Of a DNA stretch of 55,198 nt, positions 44,801 to 53,600 are shown in pieces. The notes under the pieces are model-generated. The model ran no database searches and was not told where the DNA came from. It was given only the letters and a program-made list of their open reading frames with translations. This DNA is from Candidatus Sulfuritelmatomonas gaucii (lineage in GTDB: Bacteria; Acidobacteriota; Terriglobia; Terriglobales; Acidobacteriaceae): NCBI GenBank assembly GCA_900290245.1, contig OKRB01000152.1, positions 1-55,198 on the forward strand. The letters are read 5' to 3'. The position numbers were made by a program, and so were the translations under genes. Within the stretch, counting starts at the first letter, position 1. Each line of letters begins with the position of its first letter.

Positions 44801-45384
44801 CGGTCTTCGACCGCAAGAGCGTCGCATTCGTCAACTACATCTATGACATTCCGCTGTTCCGCAATTCTCCCAACGCCGCCGCGAAGACGCTGCTGGGAGG
44901 CTGGGAACTCGCGGGAATCACAACCTTCCAGACGGGAGCGCCTTTGGACATCGGCCTCGGTGGCAACCAGGGCTCAAACGGCGTGCAGAACGGGAGCAAC
45001 CGGCCCAACCTGTCCGGGAGCATCGCTTATCCGAAGAACCTTATTTCCTCCGGTGTGCAATGGTTCAGCCCGTCAGCCTTCTCGGCGCCGGCAATCGGAT
45101 CGTGGGGCAACCTGAAACACGATGCGCTGCGCGGACCGGGACGCGACGAGTGGAACCTGGCTCTGCACAAGACCTTCAAGTTCACCGAGACCAGCAACTT
45201 TGAGTTCCGGGCGGAAACCTTCAACCTTTGGAACCACACACAATTCCAAGGCGACCAGGGTGTAGGCGGCGCCAACACCAACTGCGGTTGGAATGGCACC
45301 ACCTGCGCCGGAGGCAACTTCGGCGCGATCACCTCGGCGTATGATCCCAGGGAGTTCCAACTCATGGGAAAGATTTCCTTCTAA
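41836..45384 (+). CDS. TonB-dependent receptor, Oar type
   Basis: A complete 1182-residue outer-membrane receptor. GAGGAGG lies 7 bases before the ATG. A long positively charged N-region and hydrophobic core (FFVACALFLFLTSRAIAQ) form the signal. Residues about 37-120 are the CarboxypepD_reg domain (GTILGTVTDPSGAVVSNASI, TAADGQFAVPELAIGHYTV). The plug follows with NGRSIYTLVNLTPGAT, VSFNGQRMSHNIYLMDGGEN and TVLKSGTKAFHGEGWEVDRN, then the barrel with YNSLQMDFHTVIHKDLQAQF and the terminal EFQLMGKISF ending in Phe. Two Cys pairs occur in barrel loops (LCSGASDPGC, NCGWNGTTC). It ends in a strong terminator and stands as a single transcript. Ligand unknown; the operator-like site upstream suggests sugar-responsive control. 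Confidence 0.96.
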   Translation: MTHLGLFKERPGRSGKNRFCRWFFVACALFLFLTSRAIAQQGTILGTVTDPSGAVVSNASITLTNLDTGLSTTAKTAADGQFAVPELAIGHYTVKAAATGFKVSEKTGVVLNVADRLRLDFELQVGAQAQTVTVAADAIHLQTDTGEVSDVISAEQVEKLETNGRSIYTLVNLTPGATSIQPDYQAPTPVGGNANVSFNGQRMSHNIYLMDGGENLDRGGAGTFSVMPSLEAIQEFTILTSNYSPEYGLSSAATMTTVLKSGTKAFHGEGWEVDRNDALDARNYFNRPPAKVAELRSNIFGANVGGPVSFHPNKSEPKTFFFYNQEWRRIIQGGNINQKVPLTSTYQGNFAGSGVTAAVPCASSLSAAQQAKFTNAGITKFSTVTAGTCNYDVAFANNTIPSALLDANAQALLTQGKIFPAPTSGQQFQGGANSPTYVTEEIARVDRKFGDKFTVFGHWVSEQITQTYGTTMWSGDNVPTIGNTFGNPSYSAVVHTAYTINPNLLNEAAFNFNGNRIHILPKSAFSAPVAAPSGFTFNRIFNGPNPTNVMPTINLSTTGTQYSANWTPWNNDANDYQLRDDISWVKGAHQFKFGASWALYSKIQDAFAAPQGNFGFNGFYTNNDFADFLLGYANSYSEDAVHDSGHWNNISWAAYFADNWHATPRLTLNLGLRWDGVPHTYEINERASDFYPNLYSSSNKATFDTAGNLCSGASDPGCSGASPGLGPSPNATLKAANVQFYQNGVGIGGVTGGVPRGLVPNQWNAWGPRLGLSYDISGHGKTVVRAGTGLMYERIQGNDMYDDATNVPFDATVNFNNVMLANPHTSVATGSTLTVPVVVANMTGLDINNYKLPVVYQYSGGIEQSINGSTLLEVSYVGSQSRHQSDFRENNLPPASALATLINNGGSTYNQLVPYLGFKSIKQAENVGNGHYNSLQMDFHTVIHKDLQAQFGYTLSASTDPTTGNGGNGWDLDTVSNPYAGWKFDVGPSVFDRKSVAFVNYIYDIPLFRNSPNAAAKTLLGGWELAGITTFQTGAPLDIGLGGNQGSNGVQNGSNRPNLSGSIAYPKNLISSGVQWFSPSAFSAPAIGSWGNLKHDALRGPGRDEWNLALHKTFKFTETSNFEFRAETFNLWNHTQFQGDQGVGGANTNCGWNGTTCAGGNFGAITSAYDPREFQLMGKISF

Positions 45385-45411
45385 CCGCGGTTTTGAGACT
45401 GCATTCTTGAG

Positions 45412-45445
45412 GCCCCGCTCCCGTAAGGGAGCGGGGCTTCTTTTT
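45412..45445 (+). terminator. Rho-independent terminator of the TonB receptor gene
   Basis: A perfect 11-bp GC-rich stem GCCCCGCTCCC / GGGAGCGGGGC with a GTAA tetraloop is followed by TTCTTTTT, 27 bases after the stop codon. This is a textbook intrinsic terminator. Confidence 0.93.
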
Positions 45446-45494
45446 CATGGCGAGTCCAAGGTTGTATTACCCAGGCCTGCGTCTCTTCTACGTT

Positions 45495-45570
45495 GTCATC
45501 CTGAGCGACCGGACACTTCGTCTGCTACGGCTGATGAAGTGGGAGGGAGTCGAAGGATCTGTGGTTGCTT
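45495..45570. repeat. Degenerate dispersed intergenic repeat (GTCATCCTGAGCGA...GAAGGATCTG type)
   Basis: The sequence starts GTCATCCTGAGCGA and ends GTCGAAGGATCTGTGG, ends that recall a short palindromic intergenic element common in Acidobacteriota genomes. The arms ATCCT and AGGAT are complementary and the middle is GC-rich. Only one copy is visible in this window, so its repeat status rests on recollection of related genomes. Confidence 0.35.
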
Positions 45571-45691
45571 TTCCATCTCAAAATGGGTACACCGCCCCTG
45601 GGACCTGCTTTAGGTGTGCGCGCTCACAACTGCCGGCGCGAATCGGAGATAACATTGAAGCAACTTTTCCGGCCGAAACTGTGGTGCTCGA

Positions 45692-46852
45692 ATGAAGCAT
45701 AGGACTCTCGCTCTTCTGGCCTTGGCAATTCCGTTCGTGCCTTGCGCAACTGCGCAAACGCCCAGTCCTGCCGCCGCGGCCCAACTGGAGAACGAAGGCC
45801 GCCTGCCCGAGGCCGAGCAGGCCTGGCGCGCGATCATTGCTGCTCACCCCCGCGAAGCCGGAGTCTACGCCAGCCTTGGCGTTGTCCTTTCAAAAGAAGC
45901 AAAGTATCAAGACGCCGCAGCGGCTTACCGGAGAGCTCTTGCGTTCGATCCCGGCCTTCCCGGAATCGAGCTCAACCTTGGCTTGGCAGAGTTCAAGCAG
46001 GGGCACTTCAAGCAGGCCGTCGGCCCGCTCACTGCAGCCCTTAAGGCAGATCCGGCCAGTGTGCAGGCGAAGACTCTCCTCGCCATGGCTCATTACGGCG
46101 CGTCTCAATATCTGCAGGCAATCCCTTATTTGCGATCGGTCGTATCGGCAGACCCGCAAAATCAAGAGTTGCGCTGGGTGCTGGCGCAAAGCTGCCTCTA
46201 CACGAAGGACTACAAATGCGCGCTGGAACAGTTTCAGCAGATCACCAAAGCAAACCCGGACTCCGCGCAGGCGCACATGTTGGCAGGCGAGGCGCTCGAT
46301 GCAGACCGGCGCACGGGAGAGGCCGTCACGGAGTTTCAAGCCGCCGAGAAAATTGCGCCGGCAGAGCCAAACGTCCACTTTGGCCTTGGATATCTGCAAT
46401 GGGAGCAACACAATGACCAGGATGCCAGCCAGGAATTCGCGAAAGAACTGGCCAATGATCCCAAACACGCCCAGGCGATGACTTATCTGGCGGACTGCGA
46501 TTTGCAGCAGGGAAAACGCGACGACGCAGTTCCACTGCTCAACAAGGCGATCCAGATTGAGCCCACCATCGCGCTCGCACACATTGACCTGGGAACCATC
46601 GAAGCTGATTCGGGCCATCGCGACGATGCCTTGCGCGAACTGACGACTGCCGCGAAATTAACGCCTAACGACGTCAATGTCCACTGGCGCCTCGGCCGGC
46701 TCTACCGCGCGATGGGAAATCAAGCGCAGGCAACGGCGGAGTTCAACAAGGCAAAGAACCTGACCCAGGCCGCCGATGACACGCTCATGAAGAAGTTGAC
46801 CGCGCCCACCCTCAAAGATCAGGGCCCACCATCATTTCCGGCCGGCAAGTAG
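45692..46852 (+). CDS. Secreted TPR-repeat protein
   Basis: A 386-residue protein with a signal peptide (LALLALAIPFVPCATAQ). The mature chain is almost entirely about nine or ten tetratricopeptide repeats, e.g. AGVYASLGVVLSKEAKYQDA, GIELNLGLAEFKQGHFKQAV, VHFGLGYLQWEQHNDQDASQ, AHIDLGTIEADSGHRDDALR and VHWRLGRLYRAMGNQAQATA. These form a protein-binding superhelix in the periplasm. It lies 307 bases after the receptor, behind that gene's terminator, so it is probably a separate transcript; the weakly matching dispersed repeat lies between. A partner cannot be named. Two hairpins follow its stop codon. Confidence 0.88.
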   Translation: MKHRTLALLALAIPFVPCATAQTPSPAAAAQLENEGRLPEAEQAWRAIIAAHPREAGVYASLGVVLSKEAKYQDAAAAYRRALAFDPGLPGIELNLGLAEFKQGHFKQAVGPLTAALKADPASVQAKTLLAMAHYGASQYLQAIPYLRSVVSADPQNQELRWVLAQSCLYTKDYKCALEQFQQITKANPDSAQAHMLAGEALDADRRTGEAVTEFQAAEKIAPAEPNVHFGLGYLQWEQHNDQDASQEFAKELANDPKHAQAMTYLADCDLQQGKRDDAVPLLNKAIQIEPTIALAHIDLGTIEADSGHRDDALRELTTAAKLTPNDVNVHWRLGRLYRAMGNQAQATAEFNKAKNLTQAADDTLMKKLTAPTLKDQGPPSFPAGK

Positions 46853-46901
46853 CGAGTCCAATCCATGGGGTCGCTACTCAAGCGACTGGGCCCGCATGCC
46901 G

Positions 46902-46922
46902 GTGGAAGATACCCTCTTCCAC
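46902..46922. terminator. Hairpin between convergent genes
   Basis: A perfect 8-bp stem GTGGAAGA / TCTTCCAC with a 5-base loop lies between the TPR gene and the converging small secreted gene. A second stem GTAGCGA / TCGCTAC (46849-46877) overlaps the TPR stop codon. Together they probably serve both genes; there is no clear T-run. Confidence 0.5.
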
Positions 46923-46930
46923 TACCGCTG

Positions 46931-47458
46931 CTAACGGCTAAAGACGATATACCTGCGTCCCGCGTAGATCCGGAATCCTCCGCTGGGATCAGCGACAATT
47001 TGCAGCGGTCTCGGCAGTTTAAGGTTTGCGTCGGTTGCTGAATCCACCGCGAACACCTCGTGCGCGCCCACATCGGTGACCACGAACTTGTTGTCCGCGA
47101 TGAATCCGATGCCATAGACACCGGTGCCAAGCTTCTTGCCGCCGACCTGGATTGGAACCTCGGTGATGAAATAGGCCTGATACTTCGTAGCGATTGCGCT
47201 CGAATATCCGGAAGTGTCCACGTCGCTGGCCAGAATGAAGAACCCGTCGGCGAACTTCACTCCGCCCGAGTTCCTGAGTTGCGTCGTCGCCGTTTGCCCA
47301 CGATAAAAAACAGTTGCCGGCATCAGCTTTTCCATCTCCGCCGGTTTCAGAACGGTCGCATTGCCTTGCGCTCGGACTGCTGCGGGCACGGTTGCCACGA
47401 CTGCAGCCAGCAAGACACTGATCGCGATACTCACAGTCAAACCTTTTCGCATCTTCAT
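46931..47458 (-). CDS. Small secreted protein of unknown function
   Basis: A 175-residue protein with a clear signal peptide (LTVSIAISVLLAAVVATVPA, cleavage near VRAQG). AGGGAGA lies 2 bases before the first ATG and 8 bases before a second in-frame ATG at 47452, so the shorter start (173 residues) is more likely. The mature part is one compact beta-rich domain with KPAEMEKLMPATVFYRGQTA, GFFILASDVDTSGYS, LGTGVYGIGFIADNKFVVTD and a final GGFRIYAGRRYIVFSR. I recognise no catalytic motif, cysteine pair or anchor. It may be a conserved hypothetical of this phylum. It is transcribed alone toward the TPR gene. Confidence 0.75.
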   Translation of the reverse strand: MKMRKGLTVSIAISVLLAAVVATVPAAVRAQGNATVLKPAEMEKLMPATVFYRGQTATTQLRNSGGVKFADGFFILASDVDTSGYSSAIATKYQAYFITEVPIQVGGKKLGTGVYGIGFIADNKFVVTDVGAHEVFAVDSATDANLKLPRPLQIVADPSGGFRIYAGRRYIVFSR

Positions 47459-47907
47459 TCTCCCTGTAATGGATTTGCCATGAAGTATAGCGCGTAGCGA
47501 GCGCAGGAGTCAGATGAACTGAACCCGAATTTCGATCTAAGTTGAGGTGGGAAAGCCCTGCGCAAAGGAAGGTAAGTTACTGAAAGATTGGCTCCTCAGG
47601 TAGGACTCGTTCTCCGAAAGCATCTTCCAAACTATTGCAAACACATATATTGTTGAAAATATACGCTGAGAGATTTCGCATATTTCGCAGATTTCGCATG
47701 TTTCATATTTCCTTGGGACAGTTTTTAGGACAGCGAAATTCAACCCCGGCGCTGCCCTAACGCCGCCTGAAGTCGGCGACGATGGCGACCCGGTATCTGA
47801 TAGGTGAGAAGTCAGCCCCAATGCCCAGGCAGAGGCGGACGGGCACACACGAAACTCTCCGGCTGTGGACTTGGCCAATGGAATTACGGCATCAAGGAAG
47901 GCACACC
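47459..47907. other. AT-richer gene-free stretch
   Basis: These 449 bases have no supported gene. The composition drops in GC at 47590-47730 and holds a 9-bp tandem repeat (listed separately). The 113-residue minus-strand frame across it is Ser/Pro/Arg-rich with a CEICEICEI run caused by that repeat and is probably not translated. Confidence 0.5.
47673..47708. repeat. 9-bp tandem repeat
   Basis: ATTTCGCA(T/G) is repeated three times head to tail (47673-47699), followed by a fourth, degraded unit GTTTCATAT. The AT-rich iteron-like pattern could be protein-binding sites or a slippage tract. It lies about 560 bases from the start of the excisionase-like gene. Confidence 0.6.
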
Positions 47908-48267
47908 CTAATCTTTCGTTTTACTTCTGAGGAAGGTCAGCAGATTCTTGCCGCTGATTCGCAGCTTCTTCTTGCCCCGATTGTATCGGCGCGTCGGCGT
48001 TCCCAGATCGACCACGCCCTTCATCTTCAGCATCGCTCGTAATGCGGCATCGTAGCTGATATTCAGTATCGCTGCTACCTCGCTTGGAGAGTAGTTCCGC
48101 TCGGGCTCAATCTTGACGGTCTGCCTGCGTGCCAGTTGTTTGTATCCATGACTGCCCGTGCCAGTCAGCACTTCATAGATGTCCTTCCCTACCTTGCGAA
48201 GGTCAGGTTTGTTGCCATGTGAGGGAACGGTGCTGATAGGCACCCCAATCCCATTTATGTTCTTCAT
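47908..48267 (-). CDS. Small excisionase-like (HTH_17/MerR-type) DNA-binding protein
   Basis: About 119 residues from ATG 48267 (an in-frame start at 48315 would add 16 residues with no clear ribosome site). The C-terminal 65 residues resemble the winged-helix of excisionases: RNYSPSEVAAILNISYDAAL, then LGTPTRRYNRGKKKLRISGK and LLTFLRSK. The N-terminal half is basic and glycine-containing without a known domain. Such proteins act as recombination directionality factors or simple regulators. The gene lies in a gene-poor stretch with repeats and a decayed radical SAM gene, which fits a remnant of a mobile element, though no integrase is present. Confidence 0.6.
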   Translation of the reverse strand: MKNINGIGVPISTVPSHGNKPDLRKVGKDIYEVLTGTGSHGYKQLARRQTVKIEPERNYSPSEVAAILNISYDAALRAMLKMKGVVDLGTPTRRYNRGKKKLRISGKNLLTFLRSKTKD

Positions 48268-48414
48268 GGGTTCATCTTCAGATTTCGGCACGAGTTCCAA
48301 ATGGATAAGACACAACCACGCTCGCTACATTCGGTGGCCGGTTAGCGACTCCGTTTAACGCAAGCCTGATTTGCCACCGAAATGCAAACGAATTCGACAT
48401 GGAGAAGGGTTTCC

Positions 48415-48940
48415 TCAAAAGTGTTGAGCGACCTGCGATGGGTTGTCGTGCCCACTGGGAAGATAGTGATGCAAATCTCGCTCAATGTAATGCCTCACTC
48501 CAATTCTGGCACACAGGTCTATCATCCGGAGGGTGTAATCCTGCCAATCAAGGCCCTTGCTGTACTCGCCGAGATAGTTGGCCTTACCCACCTTGAAGAG
48601 GTCTACGAATCCGTGCGTGGCCACTACGATTGCCAAGCTGGACTCCACATCAAGGGTGGGCTCCAACGAAACCCAGGTGAATATGCCCTTCTCGTGAAAC
48701 GCCTTCAATGCTGCCAGACGATCATCAGGAAAAACGGCATGCACTCCCATTTGCGGGAAAACGATTCATCAGGGCTGGTCAGCATAGACGCAAAACAATC
48801 ACTGTCATCCCGGTTCAGGTCAACGTCAGCCGGCGCCCGAGTACCGCATTCGGTCAGCACGCAGATACCCAGGCCGTACTTCTGCACGACCTCCAATGAT
48901 GGCCTTGTCAAAGAGTCAGCTCTCCTGCAACTTGCCGCTG
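48415..48940 (-). pseudogene. Frameshifted, N-terminally truncated SPL-family radical SAM protein
   Basis: Two minus-strand frames together follow the C-terminal two-thirds of spore-photolyase-like radical SAM proteins. The first (about 48940-48755) reads LTRPSLEVVQKYGLGICVLT and SPDESFSRKWE. The second (48750-48415) continues with HAVFPDDRLAALKAFHEKGI, WVSLEPTLDVESSLAIVV, GFVDLFKVGKANYLGEY and IERDLHHYLP. The switch near 48755 needs a single-base indel. The CxxxCxxC iron-sulfur motif expected upstream is not found, so the gene is dead. It was probably carried by the same decayed element as the excisionase-like gene. The 191-residue plus-strand frame opposite it is a shadow. Confidence 0.7.
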
Positions 48941-48960
48941 CTCCTAATATGCCCTGATTA

Positions 48961-49382
48961 TGCCATATGTGTTTGTATTCTCAAGGGCATCGGCGATCCA
49001 TATATGCATCCGACCTCCTGGTCCCGAACCCGATTAAACGACTTGTTGAAGCTTGTTGAAATTGAGTGAAAATAACTGCTTTCGATTGAATATGGTGCGG
49101 CCATACTGTTGAGAGCTGTGGTTCTGAATGGTTCCGGAGTGCTTTGACCGCTACGATTTCGACTACATCGGCTTGGGGTGAACCCCTTCGTTGAGACAGT
49201 TTTCAATTGCTAAACCTGCAGCACTTTCCACTCGGAATCCTTCACGTGATACAGATCGGGGTTCATACGGGTTGAGACAAGGTTCGGTCGTGGAGGCCAT
49301 CTCATTGATTCTCCAAGCCGGGTAGGGGTGCGGGAAAGGGACGGCGCCATTGGCAAGTAAGCGAGCTGGGTCTATCGGACGA
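48961..49382. other. Gene-free stretch with a 10-bp direct repeat
   Basis: No supported gene in 422 bases. CTTGTTGAA occurs at 49042-49050 and 49052-49060, with a 10-base period, inside an AT-richer patch (49030-49110). The 82-residue minus-strand frame (Ser/Arg-rich) lacks a ribosome site and a recognisable domain. It may mark the right side of the decayed element. Confidence 0.45.
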
Positions 49383-50582
49383 TTACCTGTGGAAATTCAG
49401 ATATTTGCCATTGTAAGTCTGGTGACCGCAGCGGTCATTGACCTGATAGGTTCCATTGAGTAGGTTGCCGTCGGCGGAGATCTCAGCGCGCACAGTGTAG
49501 TCTCGGCAATTGGCTACGTTGAGGTTCTCCCAGGTCAGCACGTTGCCGGTCCGCCGTCCGTTCACGATGGGCGTCCCGTTATCGTCGCCTGTGATCGTGC
49601 CGTTCTGCTCATTCAGGTTCATTATTAAATTTTGCCCAGAAGCGCCGTGACTGTTCGTCCAGTTTCCCGACCAGCGACCGGTAACGGTTCCGTTGGTCGC
49701 GGCCGCGCTGGAAGCAGGTGCAGCCGGCGATGTTGGCGTGCGACTCAAGGTGGACTTATTGCTCAACTTTATTGCAACGGCGTGCCCGGCGGAATCGAGA
49801 ACAGCCATGCCCGTTGTCGTCCCGGTCCCGTTCGCCGACCCGCCGTTCCCGGGCGGCCCGTGAAATTGTGCGCTAAATGTAGAGCCCGAGCTATCGATCA
49901 TCCCGTCTGCGCTCTCGGGCGGGGTACGCTCCCAATGAAACTGGTTCCCGTTCTGCGTTATTTTGTAAACGCAACAGCCGCTCTGGCTGTACCACGTGCC
50001 GCTCAAGTCCACCGGGCCGCTCCGCGAGACGGAGGCGCTCGTGGGCATTGCCGCAGGCGCGCCGGGGCCGGCCAGCGAATTCACAGCGCTCGCAAACAAG
50101 GCTGGACTGTAGCTGCCGTAGTGCTCAACGCCGCTTTGGGTGTTCACACCTGCATAGGTAATCACGATGTAGTGCGGAGCGGCAAAATACTCCACCGCGT
50201 GTTGCCCGGTGTTTCCCTGCGCCGCGGCTTTGGCCGGTAGATTTGGTTGCCTCGCGGCCGCCGTCGAATGGTTCAAATCCGTCAATGCATCCGCGCGGCT
50301 GATGGGCTTGGCCAGCATCAGCTCCAATCGCTCCACGATTGGCGAATTGTCTCGATACTGCACATACATTTTCGCAATATTCTTGTCCCAGGTCTTGGGA
50401 TCAAACTCCTGCGGTTGATACTCCACCAGCGTCTGGCTGTCAAACTTGACGGGCTTGCCCGCCACTTTTTCCACGTCCGCGCGCTGGCTCTGCCCGGAAA
50501 TCAGTCCATGAAGGGGTGTTTGAGCCACGCATGCGGTGCTCGACAACAGCATCAGGAAGCAAAATATAACTCTTGCTGCCAT
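49383..50582 (-). CDS. Exported protein of unknown function
   Basis: A 399-residue protein. The ATG at 50582 follows AAAGGAG with a 9-base gap and starts MAARVIFCFLMLLSSTACVA, a signal peptide. The first 150 residues of the mature protein contain DVEKVAGKPVKFDSQTLVEY and EYFAAPHYIVITYAGVNTQS, reminiscent of a small SmpA/BamE-like or similar alpha/beta domain. From about residue 190 there are two beta-sheet modules with related openings, DLSGTWYSQSGCCVYKITQN and TVTGRWSGNWTNSHGASGQN, separated by an Ala/Ser/Thr/Pro linker (SPAAPASSAAATNG). The second resembles lipocalin-like domains that report how a sample differs from background (GTITGDDNGTPIVNGRR). It lies 88 bases after the giant Ig-like gene on the same strand. 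No function can be given. Confidence 0.75.
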   Translation of the reverse strand: MAARVIFCFLMLLSSTACVAQTPLHGLISGQSQRADVEKVAGKPVKFDSQTLVEYQPQEFDPKTWDKNIAKMYVQYRDNSPIVERLELMLAKPISRADALTDLNHSTAAARQPNLPAKAAAQGNTGQHAVEYFAAPHYIVITYAGVNTQSGVEHYGSYSPALFASAVNSLAGPGAPAAMPTSASVSRSGPVDLSGTWYSQSGCCVYKITQNGNQFHWERTPPESADGMIDSSGSTFSAQFHGPPGNGGSANGTGTTTGMAVLDSAGHAVAIKLSNKSTLSRTPTSPAAPASSAAATNGTVTGRWSGNWTNSHGASGQNLIMNLNEQNGTITGDDNGTPIVNGRRTGNVLTWENLNVANCRDYTVRAEISADGNLLNGTYQVNDRCGHQTYNGKYLNFHR

Positions 50583-50670
50583 GAGACTTGCTCCTTTCGA
50601 TGCGGATCTCATTATTACCCTATTACCCTTATCCAGTTAGGGATATTGAAATGCCGTTTTCCGCTTGCTT

Positions 50671-53600
50671 TCAGTAAGGTTGATACGAGTAGGTATAGTT
50701 CACTGCCCCCCACGCCAAGCTGACTTTGACATCGAAGCTGCCAAAATCCGGCGGAGGCATAAATTTCACGGCTTGGTTTGCAGTCTTGGCCGCCCCATTC
50801 TGCGCCACGGCTTGTGCGCAAGTGTTCGAGGTTGACGCTTGCGGTCCTGACACACAGATCATCTGTGACAACGTATTCTTTTGAGTAGGCTCTGAAACGA
50901 CGGTGATATTCACGGTGAATCCATCGCTGGTCACCTGCGCCGGCGGAGGGGCCCAGCTGAAGTCACTTTGGTCTCCGTTGTAAACCTTCAAGTGCGCCGA
51001 AGCCGAATTAGCATTGTAGGTCCATCCTTGATTTGTTTGGGGGCTCGCCGACACCGATACGAGCTTCCATCGCGAGCCGGGCGCTGCAGTGGTGGGCGAG
51101 GGCGCGGTCTGTGCAGGAGTGGGCTGCGTTGCCGGCTGCCGCTGGGGAATAGATCCGTTGTTCGCCGGCGGCACGTTCGCCGGATTGTCTTCCGGAATTG
51201 TCTCCAGCGTGGGCGGTCTGGATGGTGGTGCTGTCACGACTGCGGTTGCAAGCGTTGTCGCAAGCGTCGGGTTATCTTCAGGCAGGCCTTCAACCTTCAC
51301 ACCGCTTGGCGTGCCCGGCCCAGGCGGCGTCTTGAACGTTCGCTTGTAAGTGCTCCAGAGTCCTTCGAAATTCTTCAACGTGACAAAAATGCATGGGTAG
51401 GGTGCGGCCAGTCCATCTGCCCGCGCCAGGTAACCGTCCCCTTCCGCGAACGACGTGGAGGTAGTCGCCTGGTGCATCAAGGCTTCCACCTGCTGCTCGA
51501 CCGCCTTTGGCTCGCAGTCAGACCCGGCTCGAGGAGGTGAGTTTCCTGGAGGAGGCGCCGTCGCCTTGGTCTCGGAAGGGGGCGGAATGGTCGGCTCATC
51601 CTCAGGCAGCGTGACTGCCGTAGGCGTTCCCTGCGCAGGCGTAGCCGCAGCGGCAACGGCCTTCTTCGCGCAGTCGTCCGCCTGCTTCAGCAAATCGGCG
51701 GCCAACCCAATCTCAAATGTCTCGTTAGTGAACGTTGTGCTTATTTCGTCTGCCGCAGCGCCCATTGTGTCCACGGTCGATGACTGCTGCTGCATTAACT
51801 TCATCAACTGATTGGCCTGCTCTTCGACTCCCACGATGTAGCCCGGCGCATCTGTAATAACATATGGGACGGAGAGGGATTGATCGGATGAGGCTGAGCT
51901 GTTCCAGCTCCCTAATATTCCTTGCATAACAGTCAGCCGTTGAATCAAATCGGCGGGTAGTGGTAGGGCCCCCGGCGTGCTGGGTGAGTTCTTGTCTAGG
52001 ATGGCTTGCAACTCTCCCTGCAGCGACGTTTGACGGCCTGCGAGACCGTCACTGGCGGCCTGCTTCTGTTTGTAGTAAGCCGTAAGGTTTGCCGCGTTTT
52101 CCTGCGCTGTCTTTTGCTGGTTTTGGATCTCTGTCAAATATGGCTGCAGCGAGGTAATCACGTCCTGGTTCGCCATGGTTTGCTGCGCGATCTGCAACAG
52201 TTCTTCGTGGTCCTGCGCCGCTGACTGGTTTATCGATCCGATTTCTCCGATGAGTTTGATGGCCTGTTGATACTTGCCACGGATGACATCGGCATCTGCG
52301 GCGGTCGTACACGCGGCCACCGCCTTCTGCGCGTCGCTGAGCTGGCTTTCCAGATCACCCGAATCGCCCAGCACCAACTCTGCTTTTGCCCCAAGGTCCA
52401 CTTGCAGCTGAGAAATACGTGTGCTTGGCGCCTGTGGAGAAACGGTTTTCATGGCTGCCTGCGCCGCCTGGATTTGAGCGAACGCCAGGTCGGCGGCCTG
52501 CTTTGCGCTGTCCGTCTGGGAAACATACGTCTGCGTCTGATCCGCAGCTACACTTTTTACATCGTTGTTCCACGCATTCACCCTTGCTTCCAGCCCGGCA
52601 ATCTGGTTGGTCAAGTCGGTCCAGTCCTTATTCATCACCACCAGGTAGGTGGCCGGGCGCGGAGAAGGTTGCAGCAGGTCCGGAGAAATAAATTGGTTGA
52701 CGATCGGCTGAAAGCCCGTGGCGCTTACATTGACGAGAAGGCCGGATTTGCGCAGATCTGCGGCAGCGGCAATCCCCTTCAGCACGCTGCTGTCGAAGTC
52801 TGCAAATCCTTTGCTCGCGGAAACAAGGTTGCCGTAGAGACGCTGTCCAGCCGCCGTATAGTAATCCACACCCGCGCCCGGGATGCTGTCCCCCCGCGTG
52901 TTCTGCACCTGCACATACACGTGGAACGGACTGTCGACGGAATTGTCCGGCACCAGCGTGAACGTCGCAGAACCAGTTCCTGCCGATAGCGTCATTCCCT
53001 TATTGATGCGAACGCTCTTGACCTGCGATTTGTAGCCGGACGCGGAAACGGTAATGTCCTGTGTCACATCGTAATTCCTGGTCAGCGCAGCCTGCCCGGA
53101 GGCGTCTGTCGTCGCGCTGATTTGTCCATCGGTCACGGTCGCGCCCGGCAGAGGCTGTGGGTCGCCTCCAGAGTCGTCCGTATGAAGCACCGTGATGTTA
53201 ATCGTGTCCGGTGAGGGCAGTGAACTGTCCTTCAGCGTCAGGGAGTACTCAAGCGGCTTTGTCGGCGCGGCATCCGATGTAATCAGCTGCGACGTGCTAA
53301 ACGCCTGATAGTACTGCTGGTTGATCGTGATGTCGAAATTCCCTTCCTCACTAAGGGAAAACGTCGCCATCCCGTCACTGCCGGTGGTCTGCGAATACAA
53401 CTGGGTACGGTTGAGAGTGACCACCGCATCCGGAACGGGAAGGTTCTTCTGGTCATCTGTCACATGCACCTGCACCGCGAGAGAGCCGGGGAATCCAGGC
53501 TTCTTCTTCACGTACAGAATGCCCTCATCGAACGTCTTGCCAATATCGCTTTCGTTGAGCGTGATGGCCTGATGGGGCGAATCTGTATAGCCCATCTTCG

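Noticed and set aside
47673..47708. CRISPR array
   Set aside because: The units are 9 bp with no spacers and there are no cas genes.
47537..47878. 113-residue minus-strand frame with CEICEICEI
   Set aside because: The repeated residues are the translation of a 9-bp DNA tandem repeat; no ribosome site or domain.
48382..48957. 191-residue plus-strand open frame
   Set aside because: Opposite the radical SAM relic, whose two minus-strand frames match a known family; this frame matches nothing.
47459..49382. Intact prophage or integrative element
   Set aside because: An excisionase-like gene, a dead radical SAM gene and short repeats are present, but no integrase, transposase, tRNA or att-like duplication was found.
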